Shown here piece after piece: positions 44,219-49,154 of a DNA stretch of 49,154 nucleotides; the first letter of the stretch is position 1, and each line of letters opens with the position of its first letter. The translations under genes and the position numbers were made by a program. The notes under the pieces were generated by a model. The model ran no database searches. It was not told the origin of the DNA and worked only from the letters and a program-made list of their open reading frames with translations. Source of the DNA: an uncultured Selenomonadales bacterium (GTDB lineage Bacteria; Bacillota; Negativicutes; Acidaminococcales; Acidaminococcaceae). Location of the stretch: the NCBI GenBank assembly GCA_900315345.1, contig OMYP01000015.1, positions 1 through 49,154 of the forward strand, read 5' to 3'.

Positions 44219-47200
44219 TTGTTAGACGTTAATAATTTTAATTCCATGCGCATAGGCCTTGCTTCACCGGATTTGATCCGGTCTTGGTCCTATGGGGAAG
44301 TCAAAAAACCTGAAACGATTAATTACAGAACACTGAAGCCTGAAACGGACGGACTGTTCTGTGAAAGAATCTTTGGTCCTACGAAAGATTGGGAGTGCCA
44401 CTGCGGAAAATACAAGCGTATCCGTTATAAAGGAATTGTCTGTGACAAATGCGGCGTTGAGGTTACCCGGGCTAAAGTCCGCCGTGACCGGATGGGTCAT
44501 ATTGAGCTGGCAGCACCGGTCTCACATATATGGTATTTCAAGGGAATCCCCAGTCGTATGGGACTGATTTTGGATGTGTCCCCACGCAGTCTGGAACGGG
44601 TTCTGTATTTTGTCAATTATATTGTTCTGGATCCGGGTGATACGCCTCTTCAGAAAAAACAACTGTTAACAGAAGCGGAATATCTGAGCGCCCGCGATAA
44701 ATACGGAGATACGTTCCGGGCAGACATGGGTGCCTCGGCTGTCAAAGAATTACTGGAAGAAATTGATATACCGGCTCTGGTTGAGGAGCTTAGAGAAGAG
44801 CTTAAAGGAGCAACAGGGCAGAAAAAAGTTAGGATCGTCCGGAGGCTGGAAGTCGCAGAGGCGTTCCAGAAATCCGGGAATAAACCTTCCTGGATGATTT
44901 TGGACGTAGTCCCTGTTATTCCCCCTGACCTCCGCCCTATGGTACAGCTGGATGGCGGCCGCTTTGCAACCAGTGATTTAAATGATCTGTATCGTCGTGT
45001 GATCAACCGTAACAACAGGTTAAAACGACTGCTGGAACTGCATGCGCCGGATATTATTGTGCGCAATGAAAAGCGAATGCTGCAGGAAGCTGTTGACGCA
45101 CTGATTGACAATGGACGCCGGGGACGTCCGATTGTAGGTCCCGGAAACCGTCCGTTGAAATCACTGTCAGATATGCTGAAAGGAAAACAGGGACGTTTCC
45201 GTCAGAACCTGCTGGGCAAGCGTGTAGATTATTCGGGACGTTCGGTAATCGTAGTAGGCCCCGAAATGAAGATGCATCAGTGCGGTCTGCCCAAGGAAAT
45301 GGCACTGGAATTATTCAAACCCTTTGTTATGAAACGGTTGCAGGATAATGATCCCGGCCTTAATATCCGCGCGGCAAAACGAATGGTTGAACGGGCCACA
45401 CCGGAAGTATGGGATGTACTTGAAGAAGTAATCAAAGAACATCCGGTATTGTTAAACCGTGCTCCGACCTTGCATCGTTTGGGTATCCAGGCATTTGAGC
45501 CTGTTCTCACCGAAGGCCGTGCGATTACACTGCATCCTCTGGTATGTACTGCTTACAATGCTGACTTTGACGGTGACCAGATGGCCGTGCACCTTCCTCT
45601 TTCGGTAGAAGCGCAGGCAGAAGCGCGGCTTATGATGATGTCGGTCAATAATATCCTGGCACCGAAAGACGGAAAGCCGGTTGCAGTTCCTACCCAGGAC
45701 ATGGTGCTGGGCGCCTATTATATGACCATAGAAAAACCTGGAGCTACAGGAGAAGGCAACCGTTACAGCAGTCTCCATGAAGCGCTGATGGCCTATTATC
45801 ATAAATATCTTGACCTGCAGGCGAAGATCAAAATCCTGATTCCGAACAAGGATATTGTGGGCGAAACCAGGGAAGAAGGTTCCAGCCTTGTAGATACAAC
45901 GATCGGTAATGCAATTTATAATGAAGCTTTACCTAAGGAGCTGCGTTTCTTCAGCAAGCGAAAGGATGAGGAAACCGGAGAAGAGTACTGGCATCTGGGC
46001 CAGTTGATTACGAAAAAAGAACTGGGCAAACTGGTTGCGAAAGCCCATAAGCTTTATGGCAACCTTGGAACGGCCAACGTACTGGATATTGTAAAGAAGA
46101 TGGGGTATGACAATGCCTGCCAGTCTGGTATCTCCATTGCGGTTTCCGATATCCATGTTCCTCAGGGCAAGTATGAAATTATTCAGTCTTCTGAAAAACT
46201 GGTTGACCAGACAGAAGCAATGTACCGCCGGGGCCTGATGACGGATGACGAACGTTATAAGAAAGTCGTTGAAATCTGGAATAAGGCAACGGATGATGTG
46301 GCGGATCTGCTGAAAGAAGCAAATACTGCCGATAAGTTCAATCCCATTGCCATGATGGCTGATTCCGGCGCCCGCGGCAGTATTGACCAGATCAAGCAGC
46401 TGGCCGGCATGCGCGGCCTGATGGCTGATCCTTCCGGCCGTATCATTGACCGGCCTGTAAAAGCAAACTTCCGGGAAGGCCTGACCATTCTGGAATACTT
46501 TATTTCCAGCCACGGTGCCCGCAAAGGTCTGGCAGATACAGCTCTTCGTACGGCTGACTCCGGTTATCTGACTCGCCGTCTGGTGGATGTAGCGCAGGAT
46601 GTTATCGTTCGCGAAGATGACTGCGATATCCATACCTGTAATCTTATTAAGGAAAGAAACCGTTTGTGTAAAGCTGAACTGGGAGCGAGCGCCAAAAAAA
46701 TTCGTTCCAAAGTGATTGGACGTATGCTGGCCGCTACTATTATTGATGAAACGACCGGAGCGCCTATTATAGAGTCCGATACCATTATTACGAACGAAGT
46801 GTATAAACGGCTGATGGAGGCTAAAGTTACGACGATCAGTCTGTATGTTCCGGATAGCGCTGGTGATGCTGGAGAGGCACGCGAAGATGTGTCAATAAAC
46901 ATTCCCGAAGAATTTGCCAATGCAAAGATAAAAGATATGCTGATGCATCATTACTTAAATAAAGAAGTATCAGAAGACATTACCGATGCGGAAGGCAACG
47001 TTCTTGTTAACGCCGGTGCAGATTTAAGCGAGGAAGATATTGACCGGATTCTGGCTAATGGTACCGTAAGCGAAATTTCTGTCCGTCATAATGAAATTGA
47101 CGGAATTGAAATTGAAGCGATTACGGAAAACGGTACGGAAATTGAATCGCTTCATGACCGTATTATCGGAAGGACTCTGGCGGAAGATATAAAAGATAAT

Positions 47201-48262
47201 GAAGGAAATGTTTTATTCCGCATAAATGAGTATATTACCGAAGAGATGGCTGATGAAATCGCGGCGTTGCGGGAAAAGGTTAAGATAAGAACCGTATTGA
47301 CATGTAAGTCTAAATTCGGTGTCTGCCGCAAATGCTATGGACGTAATCTGGCTACCGACCATAATGTAGATGTAGGTGAAGCAGTAGGGACTATTGCTGC
47401 TCAGGCCATCGGTGAACCTGGCACACAGCTGACCATGCGGACATTCCATACAGGCGGTGTTGCAGGTGCGGATGATATTACGCAGGGTCTTCCCCGTGTC
47501 GAAGAGCTGTTTGAAGCGCGTAAACCTAAGCATCCGGGAATTCTTGCTGAAAATGCCGGTATCATTCATATTGTTGAGGAAGTCGGGCAGAAGCTGAGGA
47601 AGGTAATTATTACCGGAAGTCCGGAAGATGAAGTTGTAGAACAAACTTATAATATTCCTTATGGTGCAAAGCTGGCCGTAAGTGAAGGGGACGCAGTGAA
47701 GGTCGGCGACCGGCTGACAGAAGGTTCGCTGAATCCTCACGATATTCTTCGGATATTAGGGCCTCAGGCTACTCAGCGCTATATTGTGCAGCAGGTACTC
47801 AGCGTTTATAAATCACAGGGCGTTGGCATTAATGACAAGCATATCGAAGTGATGGTTCGTCAGATGATGCGTAAGGTGCGGATCGAAGACGCAGGAGACA
47901 CGTCCATGCTTCCGGGTGAGTACATTGATATCGGCGAATATAATGAACAGAATGCTATGGCTGTGGCAGAAGGCAAAGAACCGGCTAAAGGAAAGCCGAT
48001 TCTGCTTGGTATAACCAAAGCTTCCCTGGCTACAGATTCTTTCCTGTCCGCAGCTTCCTTCCAGGAAACCACCCGGGTCCTGACAGATGCGGCAATTAAA
48101 GGAAAGGTGGATCCGTTATTAGGCCTGAAGGAAAATGTGATTATCGGTAAGCTGATTCCTGCTGGTACGGGTATGAGCTGTTATCGCGACGTAAAGGTGA
48201 AATATCTTGCGGATGTAAGCGATGATGAAATCCCGATTAATACGAATACGCCGAAAGACTGA
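44219..48262 (+). CDS. rpoC: RNA polymerase beta' subunit
   Basis: Catalytic core subunit. The 1347 residues begin at TTG 44219 with GGGAG about 11 nt before. The N-terminal zinc site (CHCGKY...VCDKCGVE), the active-site NADFDGDQM (Asp449, 451, 453), the bridge helix region and the second zinc cluster ([13 protein letters not shown]) are all present. Around residues 916-1014 two related 29-residue segments occur 70 residues apart ([11 protein letters not shown] and [11 protein letters not shown]), suggesting an internal duplication. It is 20 bp from rpoB. Confidence 0.97.
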   Translation: MLDVNNFNSMRIGLASPDLIRSWSYGEVKKPETINYRTLKPETDGLFCERIFGPTKDWECHCGKYKRIRYKGIVCDKCGVEVTRAKVRRDRMGHIELAAPVSHIWYFKGIPSRMGLILDVSPRSLERVLYFVNYIVLDPGDTPLQKKQLLTEAEYLSARDKYGDTFRADMGASAVKELLEEIDIPALVEELREELKGATGQKKVRIVRRLEVAEAFQKSGNKPSWMILDVVPVIPPDLRPMVQLDGGRFATSDLNDLYRRVINRNNRLKRLLELHAPDIIVRNEKRMLQEAVDALIDNGRRGRPIVGPGNRPLKSLSDMLKGKQGRFRQNLLGKRVDYSGRSVIVVGPEMKMHQCGLPKEMALELFKPFVMKRLQDNDPGLNIRAAKRMVERATPEVWDVLEEVIKEHPVLLNRAPTLHRLGIQAFEPVLTEGRAITLHPLVCTAYNADFDGDQMAVHLPLSVEAQAEARLMMMSVNNILAPKDGKPVAVPTQDMVLGAYYMTIEKPGATGEGNRYSSLHEALMAYYHKYLDLQAKIKILIPNKDIVGETREEGSSLVDTTIGNAIYNEALPKELRFFSKRKDEETGEEYWHLGQLITKKELGKLVAKAHKLYGNLGTANVLDIVKKMGYDNACQSGISIAVSDIHVPQGKYEIIQSSEKLVDQTEAMYRRGLMTDDERYKKVVEIWNKATDDVADLLKEANTADKFNPIAMMADSGARGSIDQIKQLAGMRGLMADPSGRIIDRPVKANFREGLTILEYFISSHGARKGLADTALRTADSGYLTRRLVDVAQDVIVREDDCDIHTCNLIKERNRLCKAELGASAKKIRSKVIGRMLAATIIDETTGAPIIESDTIITNEVYKRLMEAKVTTISLYVPDSAGDAGEAREDVSINIPEEFANAKIKDMLMHHYLNKEVSEDITDAEGNVLVNAGADLSEEDIDRILANGTVSEISVRHNEIDGIEIEAITENGTEIESLHDRIIGRTLAEDIKDNEGNVLFRINEYITEEMADEIAALREKVKIRTVLTCKSKFGVCRKCYGRNLATDHNVDVGEAVGTIAAQAIGEPGTQLTMRTFHTGGVAGADDITQGLPRVEELFEARKPKHPGILAENAGIIHIVEEVGQKLRKVIITGSPEDEVVEQTYNIPYGAKLAVSEGDAVKVGDRLTEGSLNPHDILRILGPQATQRYIVQQVLSVYKSQGVGINDKHIEVMVRQMMRKVRIEDAGDTSMLPGEYIDIGEYNEQNAMAVAEGKEPAKGKPILLGITKASLATDSFLSAASFQETTRVLTDAAIKGKVDPLLGLKENVIIGKLIPAGTGMSCYRDVKVKYLADVSDDEIPINTNTPKD

Positions 48263-48311
48263 TAATGACAGTAAAAGCGGTTATGCCACATGTATTCTTT
48301 TAAAGTGTGGG

Positions 48312-48345
48312 AAAGCCACCCGTTCAAAACGGGTGGCTTTTTTTA
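48312..48345 (+). terminator. Rho-independent terminator after rpoC
   Basis: AAAGCCACCCGTT (48312-48324) pairs perfectly with AACGGGTGGCTTT (48328-48340), followed by TTTT. Confidence 0.92.
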
Positions 48346-48471
48346 GCGAAAATTGCGGACAAGATTTTAATATACTTTAGCTTATTTTAACGTTTTGAAA
48401 CACACGGGTCAGTGTAAAGAAAGACTCGCATAAAAACGACATTTTGCGCATGAAAAAATGTAAAAAAAGTG

Positions 48472-48500
48472 TTGACATGATATGTAAAGAATGTTACAAT
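48472..48500 (+). promoter_or_regulatory. Promoter of the L7Ae-like gene and rpsL operon
   Basis: TTGACA (48472-48477) and TACAAT (48495-48500) are 17 bp apart, about 48 bp ahead of the gene. Confidence 0.8.
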
Positions 48501-48547
48501 ACGAAAGTATTACGGGAGAAGTGCGCTTATTTTGAAGGAGGAAGCAG

Positions 48548-48799
48548 ATGAGTTTGGATGCGCTGAAGACAGCCGGTGCCAAGGTTGTCGGAGTGAAACA
48601 GACAGCAAGGGCTCTTCAAAAAAAGAACGCGTCAACTGTTTATATTGCTGCCGATGCAGAAGAACGCATCACAGCTCCGATTAAAGCGGAATGTGAAAAA
48701 CAAGATGTACCCTGTATTACAGTTGAGAACATGCAGGCGCTGGGAAAAGCGTGCGGCATACATGCAGGGGCTTCCGCAGCAGCAATTTTGACTAACTGA
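48548..48799 (+). CDS. L7Ae family kink-turn-binding protein (YbxF-like)
   Basis: Small RNA-binding protein of the L7Ae/L30e/S12e fold; Bacillus YbxF binds kink-turn RNA and associates with the ribosome. The 83 residues show GVKQTARALQKKNASTVYIAADAEERI, the VPCITVENMQALGKACGI segment and an Ala-rich end. GGAGGAAGC lies just before the ATG at 48548. The rpoC-L7Ae-rpsL order is typical of Bacillota. Confidence 0.9.
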   Translation: MSLDALKTAGAKVVGVKQTARALQKKNASTVYIAADAEERITAPIKAECEKQDVPCITVENMQALGKACGIHAGASAAAILTN

Positions 48800-48863
48800 T
48801 AGGGATCCTGGAAACAGGGTTTTTATAAATACTAAATCTACTTGATGGAAAGGAGGTGCCGAT

Positions 48864-49154
48864 ATGCCAACAATTAATCAGCTGATCCGCAAAGGCAGGG
48901 AAGTGCTTAAATCCAAGTCAACTGCACCGGCATTAAAAGAATGTCCGCAGAAACGTGGTGTATGCACCCGTGTGTATACCACCACACCGAAAAAACCTAA
49001 CTCTGCACTGCGTAAAGTTGCTCGTGTCCGTTTAACCAACGGCATTGAAGTAACGGCTTATATTCCGGGTATCGGTCACAATCTGCAGGAACATTCCGTT
49101 GTTCTGATCAGGGGCGGCCGTGTAAAGGACCTGCCTGGCGTGCGTTACCATATC
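48864..49154 (+). CDS. rpsL: 30S ribosomal protein S12 (5' part)
   Basis: The first 97 codons of S12 run off the window edge. The conserved segments [20 protein letters not shown] and [22 protein letters not shown] are present. Lys43 and Lys88, whose substitution gives streptomycin resistance in other bacteria, are the sensitive type. AAGGAGGTG lies 5-6 nt before the ATG. Confidence 0.98.
   Translation, partial: MPTINQLIRKGREVLKSKSTAPALKECPQKRGVCTRVYTTTPKKPNSALRKVARVRLTNGIEVTAYIPGIGHNLQEHSVVLIRGGRVKDLPGVRYHI

Noticed and set aside
48864..49154. Streptomycin-resistance allele of rpsL
   Set aside because: Lys43 and Lys88 are unchanged.

Overview
The window is a chromosomal segment of a low-to-moderate GC Bacillota. 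Gene content and order follow the Bacillus ctsR-to-rpsL superoperon closely. The asymmetric changes (an added carD, no disA or cysE, a stand-alone acyl-CoA dehydrogenase, a large glutamine synthetase) would fit a gut anaerobe of the Negativicutes, for example the Acidaminococcaceae. That placement is inference; no 16S gene is present. SigH is encoded, but nothing here shows whether the organism sporulates.

Layout. 1-3.1 kb: the start of a leftward gene, then leuS and a hairpin-rich spacer. 3.1-7.7 kb: DNA uptake (comEA, comEC) and holA, with a 212-bp MITE-like inverted-repeat element between comEA and comEC. 7.9-11.2 kb: a large glutamine synthetase and an acyl-CoA dehydrogenase. 11.4-14.1 kb: lspA-rluD, pyrR and a small secreted protein. 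14.2-14.6 kb (minus strand): an AdoMet decarboxylase-like protein that lacks the pyruvoyl-forming serine, under its own consensus promoter flanked by a 15-bp inverted repeat. 14.9-19.4 kb: recD2, comFC, pgi. 19.7-34.2 kb: ctsR, a Clp ATPase, radA, carD, PIN-TRAM protein, ispD, ispF, gltX, cysS, mrnC, thyX, rlmB, rae1, sigH. 34.4-35.9 kb: a small P-loop protein resembling BREX-3 BrxF, then pfkA. 36.1-36.5 kb: five tRNA genes. 36.6-49.2 kb: rpmG, secE, nusG, rplK, rplA, rplJ, rplL, rpoB, rpoC, an L7Ae-like gene and the start of rpsL.

How the genes work together: most are core information-processing genes (tRNA charging, tRNA/rRNA processing and modification, RNA polymerase and ribosomal proteins, protein quality control) with interspersed metabolism (isoprenoid precursors, thymidylate, glycolysis). 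Regulation visible in the DNA includes consensus sigma-A promoters, an L10 leader with an attenuator, a likely L1 site, a terminator-like hairpin in the rpoB leader and a CtsR-like repeat inside the ctsR promoter. The least ordinary items are the zinc-finger Clp ATPase without a middle domain and without mcsA/mcsB, the catalytically dead AdoMetDC-like protein, the orphan BrxF-like protein, the MITE-like repeat, and two genes (glutamine synthetase and nusG) whose Shine-Dalgarno is separated from the start codon by a perfect hairpin. I saw no CRISPR array, prophage or complete insertion sequence.
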